From Chloroflexota bacterium (GTDB taxonomy: Bacteria > Chloroflexota > Anaerolineae > Promineifilales > Promineifilaceae), in assembly GCA_014584575.1 (NCBI GenBank), contig JACTMP010000054.1:1-64000 (forward strand): a stretch of DNA of 64,000 nucleotides. Reading direction: 5' to 3'. Below the pieces are notes generated by a model that saw only the letters and a program-made list of their open reading frames with translations, searched no databases and was not told where the DNA came from. Made by a program: the position numbers and the translations under genes. Below, in pieces: positions 52,926 to 60,772 of the stretch. Positions within the stretch are counted from its first letter, which is position 1. Each line of letters starts with the position of its first letter.

Positions 52926-53367
52926 CGGCAAACTGAAATCGCTGCAATATCGTTTTATCCAGGATGATTTTCTGAAGCGGCTGGGGCGTTACACCGACGT
53001 ACAGTTGGTGGAGGTGAAGGACGTGGTGGGCAAGGGGCTGCCAGATGAAGTTGCCATGCAAAAAGAGGGGCAGGCGCTGCTTAAGGCGACGGAATCGGCC
53101 AGCCGGCGTATTGCCCTTACCTCAACCGGGCGAATGTTGGACAGCCCGGAACTGGCGGAATTTGTGCGCAATCAGATAGGGGTATACGGCCGTATTGCCT
53201 TCCTCATTGGCGGGCCGGTGGGGCTATCCGTAGAAGTGCGGCAGAATTGCCAGGAGGCGCTCTCCCTCTCCCGCCTCACCTTCCCCCACGAAATCGCCCG
53301 CCTTCTGCTATTGGAACAACTCTACCGCGCCGGCACCATCATTGCCGGCGAGAGTTACCACAAGTAA
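52888..53367 (+). CDS. rlmH: 23S rRNA (pseudouridine1915-N3)-methyltransferase RlmH
   Basis: The 159-residue SPOUT methyltransferase has the family motifs ITIAAVGKLKSLQYRF at the N-terminus, FLIGGPVGLSVEV in the knot, LSLSRLTFPHEIARLLLLEQLYRA and the closing ESYHK. It methylates pseudouridine 1915 of 23S rRNA in helix 69 after ribosome assembly. The length is typical. A palindromic-repeat fragment lies just downstream (53384). Confidence 0.92.
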   Translation: MEKLSGHITIAAVGKLKSLQYRFIQDDFLKRLGRYTDVQLVEVKDVVGKGLPDEVAMQKEGQALLKATESASRRIALTSTGRMLDSPELAEFVRNQIGVYGRIAFLIGGPVGLSVEVRQNCQEALSLSRLTFPHEIARLLLLEQLYRAGTIIAGESYHK

Positions 53368-53383
53368 CCCGGCTAATTGGTCA

Positions 53384-53417
53384 GTCATTCCGAGTGGAGT
53401 CTTCGGAGCGAGGAATC
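53384..53417. repeat. Fragment of the GTCATTCCGAG repeat
   Basis: GTCATTCCGAGTGGAGTCTTCGGAGCGAGGAATC is the left half of the element seen at 9820-10509, without the inverted right half. Confidence 0.75.
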
Positions 53418-53461
53418 TTTAACTTGTTCTCCTATCGGATAATCCCGAAAATCCGTGTCCT

Positions 53462-54814
53462 CTACCCTGAAAGCGCGCCCAGGATAGTGGGGAGAAGCTG
53501 CTTTTTGCGTGATACCACGCCTTCGGCGCGCAGCGTGCCGTCTTCCAGCGGCGGGTAGGGAAGCTGGTCAAGCTGGGGTACCCGGTCGGTGAGCAGCAGG
53601 CGGCTGGTTTTGCGCACCACGTCCGTCACCATCAGGATCATAAAGTCTAATCCCTTACTATCCCGTAAATGTTTCAGCGCCTCCAGCAGCGCCGCCTGAT
53701 GCTCGGCCAGTTCGTTTATCGTAGTCACTTCCACCTGGCCCACGCCAAATTTCAGCCCACCCTCTTCATACAACTTGAAGTCGGCGCTGACAATCTCTTC
53801 CGGCGGGCGTGATGCCAACCCGGCTCCTGCGCCCAACAATGCTTCGCCAAACGACTGGATCGTCTCACCCGCCAGCGGCGCGCCGCCCACAAAAGCCCAC
53901 CGCTTGAGCCGTTCGGCCGCTTTGTGGTCGCGCGGTGTGGTGGTGGGCGAGGTGAGAATGAGCGTATCTGAGAGCAGCCCGGCGAGTAGCAGCCCGGCCA
54001 GCGGCGGCGGCGCACTCAACCCGGCCTCAGCGATCTGTTCACAGACCAGGGTGCAGGTGCTGCCCACAATGTCTACCGTGAAGCGAATGGGGGTGTGGGT
54101 GGGTGGATTGCCCAGCCGATGATGGTCGAGGATTTCGATCAGGTTGGCCTCGTTGAGCGCGCCCAGCGCCTGGGCCGGTTCGTTGTGGTCAACCAGGATG
54201 ATGTTCAGGCGGGGCGGGTTGAGGGCGTCACGCTGACGGCAAATACCCAGATAACGGCCATCTTCATCCACCACCCAAAACTCCGACCGCTCTTCGTAGA
54301 GGATGCGTGACAGCACATCACGGATGCGTGTTTTGGCCTGGAATTGGGGCACGGCCGTGTCACATGCCTCTGCGCAAGGAATATCCATAATGTCCTTGAT
54401 GCGCGTTTCTTCATTGCGGGTGTGAGCGCCGACTTTTTCCTTCAAAAAGTTAAAGAGGCTGATGACGGTGATCAGGCCGTATGGTGTACCGTCCGGGTTG
54501 ACCACAGGCGCCACACCGCCGGTAATACTGGCAATCGCCCATACGTCGCGCAAGGGTGCATCCGGCGTGGCTGTGTCATAGCGATGGGCAATCTCGGCAA
54601 ACCGGGGCGACGCGTCCGGCAAGTATTGCGGCGGTTCCATTTCTAGCTGCTCCAGCACCCAGGTGGTTTGTGGATTCAGGTGTCCGGCGCGGGCGGCAAT
54701 GACTTTAGCGCCATCCCTTTCGCTTAATAACCAGGCGTAGCCCATCGCCGAGGCAATGGCGTCGGTATCCGGGTTGAGGTGTCCAATCACGTAAGTGTCG
54801 CTTGTTTTCATCAT
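53462..54814 (-). CDS. ppaC: Manganese-dependent family II inorganic pyrophosphatase with CBS domains
   Basis: The protein (about 450 residues from ATG 54814) has the DHH-phosphoesterase metal site GHLNPDTDAIASA near the N-terminus, DHN and ILDHHRLG motifs, and a DHHA2 C-terminal region. Two CBS modules (about 60-190; PLRDVWAIASI, DEDGRYLGICRQ) are inserted between the first and second half of the DHH domain. CBS-bearing family II pyrophosphatases are allosterically controlled by adenine nucleotides. The DRTGG domain of some homologues is missing. The first six codons (ATG 54832) look like repeat, so ATG 54814 is preferred. The enzyme hydrolyses PPi. Confidence 0.88.
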   Translation of the reverse strand: MMKTSDTYVIGHLNPDTDAIASAMGYAWLLSERDGAKVIAARAGHLNPQTTWVLEQLEMEPPQYLPDASPRFAEIAHRYDTATPDAPLRDVWAIASITGGVAPVVNPDGTPYGLITVISLFNFLKEKVGAHTRNEETRIKDIMDIPCAEACDTAVPQFQAKTRIRDVLSRILYEERSEFWVVDEDGRYLGICRQRDALNPPRLNIILVDHNEPAQALGALNEANLIEILDHHRLGNPPTHTPIRFTVDIVGSTCTLVCEQIAEAGLSAPPPLAGLLLAGLLSDTLILTSPTTTPRDHKAAERLKRWAFVGGAPLAGETIQSFGEALLGAGAGLASRPPEEIVSADFKLYEEGGLKFGVGQVEVTTINELAEHQAALLEALKHLRDSKGLDFMILMVTDVVRKTSRLLLTDRVPQLDQLPYPPLEDGTLRAEGVVSRKKQLLPTILGALSG

Positions 54815-54930
54815 AGATGGGTAATTGCTCAATTATAGTCTGCAAATGAGATAATTCTAATCACTTCTTAACTCGTTGGCTAACCGGCAAGTTAACCGGG
54901 TGAGCTTATGGTACACTACCGGGCAGAGCC

Positions 54931-54964
54931 AGAAGTTCAACTTCTTTTGAGAAGTTGAACTTCT
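54931..54964. repeat. Paired 15-bp palindromes upstream of the PA14/SH3 gene
   Basis: AGAAGTTCAACTTCT (54931-54945) and AGAAGTTGAACTTCT (54950-54964) are each self-complementary (7-1-7) and complementary to each other, with TTTG between. They lie 19 bases before the gene start, so they may be operators or a hairpin of repeat origin. Confidence 0.6.
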
Positions 54965-54982
54965 ACACATAGGAGGTCTATC

Positions 54983-56524
54983 ATGTGTACACAATTACGG
55001 CCGTTATCCGGCCTACTATCCCTGATTTTGCTGACATTGGCCCTGACGGGGCGACCGGCCCAGGCACAAACCACAAGCTGGCACGCCGAATACTTTAACA
55101 ACCGCACCCTCTCCGGGACGCCGGTATTCAGCCGTTTTGAGGACCGGATTTTCCACGATTGGGGCGAGGGGTCGCCTGACCCGGCGGTGAATGTGGACAA
55201 CTTCTCGGCCCGTTGGAATGGCAACATTTATCTGAACCAGGGCGGCGTCTGGCGTTTTACAGCCACCATGGATGATGGGATGCGGGTGTTCATCAACAAC
55301 AGCCCCATCATTGACGTGTGGTATGACAGCCAGGTGCATACCGTCACCACCGACATTTACCTGGCGGCAGGTAGCTATCCGGTGCGGGTGGAGTATTACG
55401 ACGCCGGCGGTGGGGCCATTGCCCAATTTGGCTGGTCGTTGGCGACCACCATCAACGCCTGGAAAGGGGAGTATTTCAACAACCGTTCGTTAAGCAATCA
55501 GCCGGTGCTGGTACGGGATGATCCCGCTATCAATTTTGAATGGGGAACCGGCTCACCTGCGCCCGGCATTGTGCCCTCGGATGACTTTTCGGTGCGGTGG
55601 ACGCGCACGCTCCAGTTCAGCCCCGGCACGTATCGCTTCTCTGCCACCACCGATGATGGTGTGCGGCTGTGGGTGAACAATCAGCTGATTATCAACAACT
55701 GGGTGGACCAGCCGGTGACGACTAAAACGGCCGACATCTTCCTCTCCGGCGCTGTCTCTATCCAGATGGAGTATTATGATGCGCGGGACAATGCTACGGC
55801 GAAATTGAGTTGGACGGCCGTGACCACCGCTCCCCCGCCAACCACCCCCGCCATGCCCGCTGCCATCAACTGGGACGCCGCCTATTACAACAACTTCTCC
55901 CTGGACGGCAGCCCGGCCATGACCCGTATTGATCCCCAAATCCACTTCACCTGGGGTTCCAGTTCGCCTCAGCCCAATCTGGTGAACGCCAACAACTTCT
56001 CTGTGCGCTGGACCAAAACCCTTAACTTTGCGCCCGGTACCTACACGTTCAAAACAACGGTAGAAGGTGGCAACCGGTTGTGGGTCAACGGGCAGTTGCT
56101 CATTGACCAGTGGAATCCGCAGTACAAAGTGGTAGAAAGCGCGGCCAATATCACCCTGCCCGGCGGCGCTGTGCCGGTGATAATGGAATTCCGCAAGGAT
56201 TACGGATTGGCGCAGGCGTGGTTAGAATGGTCTGGCGCGGGCGGCCAACCGGCCAGCGGCGCCGCACCAACCACCCCGGAATTGAGCGGCAACACGGCCG
56301 TGATGACCGGCGCCCGTTACCTGAGTGTGCGTTCTGGCCCTGGCGTCGAATACGAAGCCATCGCCTACCTCTCCAACGGCGAGGTGGTGACGCTGCTCGG
56401 CCGTGACCCGTTCAGCATCTGGATTCAGGTGCGCCGGGCCGATGGCACAGAAGGGTGGGTGAGCGGCCGTTACCTGACATCCAACGTGCCTTACAGTAGC
56501 TTACCCGTTGTCAACCTCAATTGA
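54983..56524 (+). CDS. Secreted protein with three PA14 domains and a C-terminal SH3 domain
   Basis: The 513-residue protein has a signal peptide (about 1-28, Leu-rich, AQA cleavage). Three PA14 domains follow (about 33-160, 165-285 and 295-415), each with GEYFNN/AEYFNN/AAYYNN, P-V-R-DP/DR, HF/FEWG-S and DDG--LWVN patterns. A linker leads to a bacterial SH3 domain (about 435-500; YLSVRSGPGVEYEAI, GWVSGRYL). PA14 binds sugars and SH3_3 peptidoglycan or proteins, so it is probably attached at the cell surface. The ribosome site is AGGAGG 8 bases upstream. A typical hairpin terminator follows the stop. Confidence 0.85.
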   Translation: MCTQLRPLSGLLSLILLTLALTGRPAQAQTTSWHAEYFNNRTLSGTPVFSRFEDRIFHDWGEGSPDPAVNVDNFSARWNGNIYLNQGGVWRFTATMDDGMRVFINNSPIIDVWYDSQVHTVTTDIYLAAGSYPVRVEYYDAGGGAIAQFGWSLATTINAWKGEYFNNRSLSNQPVLVRDDPAINFEWGTGSPAPGIVPSDDFSVRWTRTLQFSPGTYRFSATTDDGVRLWVNNQLIINNWVDQPVTTKTADIFLSGAVSIQMEYYDARDNATAKLSWTAVTTAPPPTTPAMPAAINWDAAYYNNFSLDGSPAMTRIDPQIHFTWGSSSPQPNLVNANNFSVRWTKTLNFAPGTYTFKTTVEGGNRLWVNGQLLIDQWNPQYKVVESAANITLPGGAVPVIMEFRKDYGLAQAWLEWSGAGGQPASGAAPTTPELSGNTAVMTGARYLSVRSGPGVEYEAIAYLSNGEVVTLLGRDPFSIWIQVRRADGTEGWVSGRYLTSNVPYSSLPVVNLN

Positions 56525-56534
56525 TCGGCAACAA

Positions 56535-56566
56535 AAAACGCCCGCAGGTTTCCCTGTGGGCGTTTT
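56535..56566 (+). terminator. Intrinsic terminator of the PA14/SH3 gene
   Basis: AAAACGCCCGCAGG (56535-56548) pairs with CCTGTGGGCGTTTT (56553-56566) around TTTC, followed by ATTT. It is 10 bases after the stop codon. Confidence 0.8.
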
Positions 56567-56571
56567 ATTTA

Positions 56572-56605
56572 ACACCAGACAGGTCTTCAGAGACCTGTCT
56601 GGTGT
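56572..56605. repeat. Palindrome ACACCAGACAGGTCT type
   Basis: Arms 56572-56586 and 56591-56605 are perfect over 15 bases around TCAG. It lies at the 3' end of the SPFH gene. The same family occurs in frame inside the restriction-modification gene (12358). Confidence 0.8.
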
Positions 56606-56607
56606 GC

Positions 56608-57669
56608 CTATCCGGCTAAAAATTCATCCAACGCCGCTTTGCTGATGCGGTAGGCGCTACCGATTTTGCGGGCTTTCAAGTCACCCGCTTCAATTGCCGC
56701 CATCACATCTTCCGGTGAAACTTTCAGAATATCGGCCACCTGCTGCGGCGTCATCACGTCGGGCGTGCCGCCAGCAGCGGGCGCTGGCGCGGCCTGCGGC
56801 GGGGCTTGCTGCTGCATCGCCTGTTGCTGCTGCATGGCTTGTTGATTTTGCAGGTTTTGCATGGCGGCCATGCCCATTGCGCCAATACCAATTTCGCCCA
56901 TATTGCCACCCGCCGGATTCTGGGCGGCGGCCACAAAAGCGTCGGCCTGCTGCTTCTGGGTATAGCTGGTGCCATAACCCATGTTGGTGACAACCTCCAA
57001 CGATTTGGGATGCAGCCCCATGCGGATGTTGAAATCCACCAATGAGAGACCCACCGCGTCGAAATCTTGCTGCAAGAGACCTACCAGCAGTTCGTTCATG
57101 TCCTGGCTGAAGGATTGCAACTGCGCCGGCCCCAGGTTTTTGGCCTCGGCCAGTTCGCTGATTTTGTCTTGCATCATAATGCCCATCATCGGGTCGAGGC
57201 GGTCTTTCAGTTGTGGCTGGCGCACGCTGTCGCGGAAGGCGTCGAAGGCGTTCAGGAAGCGCCAGGGATCCTTGACCTTGACCACGTAGGTGCCGTTGCC
57301 GACGATGGCGCTGGCCCCCGGCGGCCGGTGCAGGTGTTCGATGATAATGGGGGAAGAGGTGCCCCATTTCATGGTCATGTCTGTGGTTTTGAGGAAGTAG
57401 ACGTCGGCGGTAAAGACGTTTTTGCCGCCAAAGAGGCCCCGTTCCAGCATGTTGGTAAGGAAGGGGATGTTGTTAGTGGTCAGGACGTGGGTGCCGGAGG
57501 TGAAGGTGCCTAGCGGTTCACCCTGGCGCACGAACACGGCCGTTTCTCCCGGATTCACAATCAAGGGCGAGCCTAACTTAATATCACCCAGGCCGCCCCG
57601 CGGAAACTTCTGCACAATTTCATCCATGAGCCATGACTCAATGGCTACGCGGTCAAATACTTTTGCCAT
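56608..57669 (-). CDS. SPFH/band 7-like protein with C-terminal excisionase-type HTH
   Basis: The protein (353 residues) starts MAKVFDRVAIESWLMDEIV and resembles the SPFH (YdjI/virion core-like) family through about residue 240 (GETAVFVRQGEPLGTFTSG, VYFLKTTDMTMKWG). A Gln/Ala/Pro-rich linker (about 255-305) is followed by a short helix-turn-helix (MTPQQVADILKVSPEDVMAAIEAG, KIGSAYRISKAALDEFL), the MerR/excisionase type. Fusing SPFH with an HTH is unusual. There is no membrane segment. The Met 57669 start has AAGGAGAG upstream. The next gene upstream on this strand is a helical partner. Confidence 0.8.
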   Translation of the reverse strand: MAKVFDRVAIESWLMDEIVQKFPRGGLGDIKLGSPLIVNPGETAVFVRQGEPLGTFTSGTHVLTTNNIPFLTNMLERGLFGGKNVFTADVYFLKTTDMTMKWGTSSPIIIEHLHRPPGASAIVGNGTYVVKVKDPWRFLNAFDAFRDSVRQPQLKDRLDPMMGIMMQDKISELAEAKNLGPAQLQSFSQDMNELLVGLLQQDFDAVGLSLVDFNIRMGLHPKSLEVVTNMGYGTSYTQKQQADAFVAAAQNPAGGNMGEIGIGAMGMAAMQNLQNQQAMQQQQAMQQQAPPQAAPAPAAGGTPDVMTPQQVADILKVSPEDVMAAIEAGDLKARKIGSAYRISKAALDEFLAG

Positions 57670-57689
57670 GATTTCTCTCCTTGAAGAAG

Positions 57690-57737
57690 GTAATTGGGTA
57701 ACTGGGTAATTGAGCAATTACCCAGTTACCCAATTAC
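57690..57737. repeat. 48-bp near-perfect palindrome (23-bp arms)
   Basis: Arm 57690-57712 pairs perfectly with 57715-57737 around AG. It is the same unit family (GTAATTGGG) and the same total length as the palindrome at 15240. It lies between the SPFH gene and its upstream neighbour. Confidence 0.9.
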
Positions 57738-57741
57738 ATTT

Positions 57742-58284
57742 TTAACTGATCCCCATTATTACCTCATCCCGTCCGCTCCAATCACGGTTGCCTTCCTGGA
57801 TGGTGTTGTTCAGTTCACGGATAGCGCTGCCGATGTCGCCATTGTCGCGCACTGCTTTGGCCAGGGCGTCCACACCGGCCTGCACTTCGTCGGCCACGTT
57901 GAGCATCTTTTCGTCAAAGGCGTAGATGCGGGCCAGGTCGTCTTCTTTCACCTTTACGGCGTCAAAGAAACCGGCATACCCTTGTGGCGCATCTTTAATC
58001 TTGCCTGCCAGGCCGCGCAGACCGGTGTCTACCCGTCCTAACGGTTCGGCGTGGTCCATTGCTTTGATGATGTCGCGGCTCAGTTCGGCCTGGACGCTGC
58101 CCAACTGCACACGGGATTGTTCCAGGCGGGAGGAGATGGTCTCGCGCAAAAGCTGGTCGGCTTCGCGCCGCCGCCCTTTTTCCATGTATCCGGAGAGGCC
58201 GGGGATTTTTTCTAACAGCTTGCCCAGACCGGTGGATTCACCTTGAATTTTGTCGTACAAATCGGGAACCTGACCTTCTTTCAT
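57742..58284 (-). CDS. Helical protein of unknown function beside the SPFH gene
   Basis: This 180-residue protein is almost all helical, with coiled-coil-like stretches (about 35-80 and 120-165). A conserved-looking start is MKEGQVPDLYDKIQGESTGLGKLLEKIPGLSGYMEKGRRREADQ. There is no signal or membrane segment. I do not recognise the family. It is followed 73 bases later by the SPFH gene, and the tight order suggests they act together, as PspA-like helical proteins do with SPFH partners. ATG 58284 has AGGAGG upstream. Confidence 0.65.
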   Translation of the reverse strand: MKEGQVPDLYDKIQGESTGLGKLLEKIPGLSGYMEKGRRREADQLLRETISSRLEQSRVQLGSVQAELSRDIIKAMDHAEPLGRVDTGLRGLAGKIKDAPQGYAGFFDAVKVKEDDLARIYAFDEKMLNVADEVQAGVDALAKAVRDNGDIGSAIRELNNTIQEGNRDWSGRDEVIMGIS

Positions 58285-58372
58285 AATGTCCTCCTATGTG
58301 GGATTTTAATGCCTATCTGATGGTCATCCAGATAGGGGTGAGTATAACATACCTCTTGTATTTTTGTCTTTA

Positions 58373-58439
58373 TTGGAGATTGAAGATTAGAGATTGGAGG
58401 ATTCAATCTCCAATCTCCAATCTTTGATCTCTAATCTCT
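58373..58439. repeat. GATTGGAGATTGA-type inverted array
   Basis: Units of the GAGATTG family on the left (GGAGATTGAAGATTAGAG) are mirrored on the right (CTCCAATCTCCAATC, CTCTAATCTC). It overlaps the 3' end of the small membrane protein gene. Confidence 0.65.
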
Positions 58440-58646
58440 CAAACAGTAAAGCAAATAAATACCAAGCGCCAACTGGGGCGCTGTGAGCAACAGCAGTCCT
58501 AACAGTGCACCGATCACGGCCGTACCCCCCGCCAACAATCCCTCATTCACATACAGCCGCATCAACCAGACGACCACACCGCCAACCAACACGCCGCCGA
58601 TAATGAGAGCTGTTCCTAAAAGTTTTTGCATCTGCTCACTTGCCAT
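58431..58646 (-). CDS. Small membrane protein of unknown function
   Basis: The protein is about 71 residues from Met 58646, with two to three hydrophobic helices (GTALIIGGVLVGGVVVWLM and GTAVIGALLGLLLLTAPQLALGIYLLY). I do not recognise the family. The long upstream frame to 58766 is translated repeat (copy B and heptamers), so that N-terminus is rejected. The 3' end overlaps a GATTGGAG repeat. It is between the helical protein gene and the ABC binding protein gene, same strand. Confidence 0.5.
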   Translation of the reverse strand: MASEQMQKLLGTALIIGGVLVGGVVVWLMRLYVNEGLLAGGTAVIGALLGLLLLTAPQLALGIYLLYCLRD

Positions 58647-58657
58647 TTGTGAGAACC

Positions 58658-58740
58658 AGGCGATTGAAATCGCGGCTACAAGAGGCAACGCCCACCTTCG
58701 TGGGCTGTATGCCAGTTGGCGAAGTCGGCCTTCGCCACTT
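58658..58740 (+). repeat. Dispersed palindromic repeat (GATTGAAATCG...GGCCTTCGCC family), copy B
   Basis: Starts with GGCGATTGAAATCGCGGCTA then CCCACCTTCGTGGG and GGCGAAGTCGGCCTTCGCC hairpins, in the same order as copy A at 16269 but in the opposite orientation. Confidence 0.65.
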
Positions 58741-58768
58741 GCCACTTGCCACTTGCCACTTGCCACCC
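58736..58768. repeat. CACTTGC heptamer array
   Basis: Four to five CACTTGC units run to the stop of the ABC-binding protein gene. Confidence 0.65.
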
Positions 58769-58772
58769 CCTC

Positions 58773-59543
58773 TCACTCACCTAACCAGTGATTGGTCATC
58801 TCATCCAGTTGGCCGCTGCTTTGCAGGCGCGCCAGGCTGTTGTTAAGTTCGGTCAATAAACGACGGTCGCCTATACGGGTGACGAGGGCAAATGGTTCTA
58901 CTGTCACGGGCACGGCCGTGCGTTTCAGCCCATCCATTTCCCGCAAAAATAAACGACCGCTGATGGCGTCTACCAGGGCGGCGTCGGCTTCACGGTTGAT
59001 GACGGCCGTCAGCGACTCATCGGCCGTTGGGTAGGGCACAACCGTCAGATTGGGCAGCCGTTTGGCCCAGGCGATGGCCTCCACATGGCCGAGTGCGCCT
59101 AATTCAACGGCGAGGGTACGGCCGTTCAAATCGGCCATCCGGCTAATCGTAACCTCTTCCGCGGGCACGATCAAAATCTCACCTGCGTTAAAATAGGGGT
59201 CGCTGTAGGCAAAATCCTCCGTCCGTTCCGGGGCGATGACCAGCGCCGAAATCAACACGTCCACCTGCCCCGTAGCCAGCGCGTCATACAGCCCATCGTA
59301 GCCAAACAAAACAAATTCCGCTTGCAGCCCCAAATCGGCCGCCAGCGCCTTTGCCAGATCAACATCCAGGCCAAAAACCCCGCTTTCATCCGCTGCCTCA
59401 AACGGGGGGTAGGTGGGGTCCAGCCCCACTTTCAGCACCCCGGTTTCCTGAACCTGTTGCCAGGCATTTTCCTGACTGCGGCAGGCTGCTAAAAGCGCCA
59501 GGAGTATCAAGCCAACAGCCCAGGCGAATCTGTTAGGGTACAT
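58773..59543 (-). CDS. ABC transporter substrate-binding lipoprotein (amino acid type, SBP_bac_3)
   Basis: The protein (about 256 residues) starts MYPNRFAWAVGLILLALLAAC, with lipidated Cys about residue 21. The family 3 solute-binding fold follows: VLKVGLDPTYPPFEAAD, FGLDVDLAKALAADLG, VDVLISALVIAPERTEDFAYSDPYF. The order fits polar amino acid or related ligand binding. No permease or ATPase gene is adjacent, so it is an orphan or a sensor component. ATG 59543 is chosen; longer in-frame starts have no signal-peptide shape. Confidence 0.83.
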   Translation of the reverse strand: MYPNRFAWAVGLILLALLAACRSQENAWQQVQETGVLKVGLDPTYPPFEAADESGVFGLDVDLAKALAADLGLQAEFVLFGYDGLYDALATGQVDVLISALVIAPERTEDFAYSDPYFNAGEILIVPAEEVTISRMADLNGRTLAVELGALGHVEAIAWAKRLPNLTVVPYPTADESLTAVINREADAALVDAISGRLFLREMDGLKRTAVPVTVEPFALVTRIGDRRLLTELNNSLARLQSSGQLDEMTNHWLGE

Positions 59544-59629
59544 TCTCTTATGCTCAATCATACTGATGCACCGATCCGAATTCGATCCCATGAGTGGCAC
59601 TTGGGTCATTACCCCAATTACCCCATTAC

Positions 59630-60772
59630 TCAATTACCTGTGTACTCCTGCACGGCCGTATAAATCGGTTTCTCCAAAAATTCTGGCGTCACCAGCGTGT
59701 AATAGTCCATAAAACTGCGGGTGGGGGCGGGGAAGCGGAATACCCACAGCGCCATCATTTCCACGTAGGGCCACTGTTCTTCGGCGTAGGTGAAGGCGTC
59801 CAGGGTGTATTGGATGCGCTGCGCCGGGCGCACGGCCATTGTCCAGCGGGGGTGGTCGTTCCAGCCGGTTTCGGTGATGTAAATTTGGGTTTCGGCGTCG
59901 CCATACGTCTCCATCACCTGGCGCACCAGTTCCACGCGGCGAAAGTTGAGGATATCGGGGGCGGGTTCGGCGGTAGCGGGGAAGGTGAGGCCATAGGCGT
60001 GGACGGCCAGGCCATCAAAATAATCGGCCGCGCCTGCTTCGTACAACTGCGCCAGGTACTCCAGGTCGTTCAGTCCCCAGGGTGAACCGGCGGGTTCCAG
60101 CGTAGGGGCCAGCGCCCCGGCCAATACCACCATATCCGGGTTGGCCGCTTTGATGGCCGGGTAGACTGCTTTAAGTAAATTCGCATAATCAACAGGGGAT
60201 GTTAAGCGATAGCCCCACTCATAACTGAGATTGGGTTCATTACCGATGATCATGTGGGAGACACGGCCGTGATACCGCTCAGCAAACCGCGCCGCAAAGT
60301 CGGCAAAATTATCATACGCTGTTTCGTCCAGGTAGGTAAGGGGGGTGTCCGGCGGGCGCGCCCACTCCGGCGTCAGGCCGATACGGGCGATCACCTGTAG
60401 CCCCTGCGTATGCGCATGGCCGATGATCATATCAGGCCGCCCCCAGGCAATACTGCCGTCTGCGGCATGGTAGTAAGCCCAGGGGAAAAATTCGATGATC
60501 CAGGGCGCGCCCATTTGCCGCACCATTTGCAAAGTGCGTTTAATCTTCCACTCTTCCACCTCGTCGGTGAGGCGGGTGTGGACGCCGACGATGGGGTGTT
60601 CGGTGTATACGGTTTGTGGTGGCCCCAGGCTGACAATGCTGGGGGTAGGGGGTCTGGTTAGCAGCAGCGCCAGCACGAAAAGGGCGGTGACGATCCGCAA
60701 AGGACGCGAAGAAGCGCGAAGGTGAGGGGACACGGCCGTTACAGTTGGATCGCGTAAAAGTCGGCCCACCAT
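59630..60772 (-). CDS. Secreted or anchored glycoside hydrolase (clan A type)
   Basis: The 380-residue protein has an N-terminal hydrophobic segment (about 26-40) and a TIM-barrel hydrolase domain. The acid/base glutamate lies in IIGNEPNLSYEWG, and the nucleophile in YITETGWNDHPRW, the usual clan GH-A arrangement (GH5/GH39-like). It begins GVHTRLTDEVEEWKIKRTLQMVRQMGA, as in other bacterial cellulase-like proteins. The substrate is unknown. ATG 60772 overlaps the nucleotidyltransferase gene by 34 bases, which suggests coupling. Confidence 0.75.
   Translation of the reverse strand: MVGRLLRDPTVTAVSPHLRASSRPLRIVTALFVLALLLTRPPTPSIVSLGPPQTVYTEHPIVGVHTRLTDEVEEWKIKRTLQMVRQMGAPWIIEFFPWAYYHAADGSIAWGRPDMIIGHAHTQGLQVIARIGLTPEWARPPDTPLTYLDETAYDNFADFAARFAERYHGRVSHMIIGNEPNLSYEWGYRLTSPVDYANLLKAVYPAIKAANPDMVVLAGALAPTLEPAGSPWGLNDLEYLAQLYEAGAADYFDGLAVHAYGLTFPATAEPAPDILNFRRVELVRQVMETYGDAETQIYITETGWNDHPRWTMAVRPAQRIQYTLDAFTYAEEQWPYVEMMALWVFRFPAPTRSFMDYYTLVTPEFLEKPIYTAVQEYTGN

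Noticed and set aside
58647..58766. Longer N-terminus for the small membrane protein
   Set aside because: Codons come from a dispersed repeat and CACTTGC heptamers.
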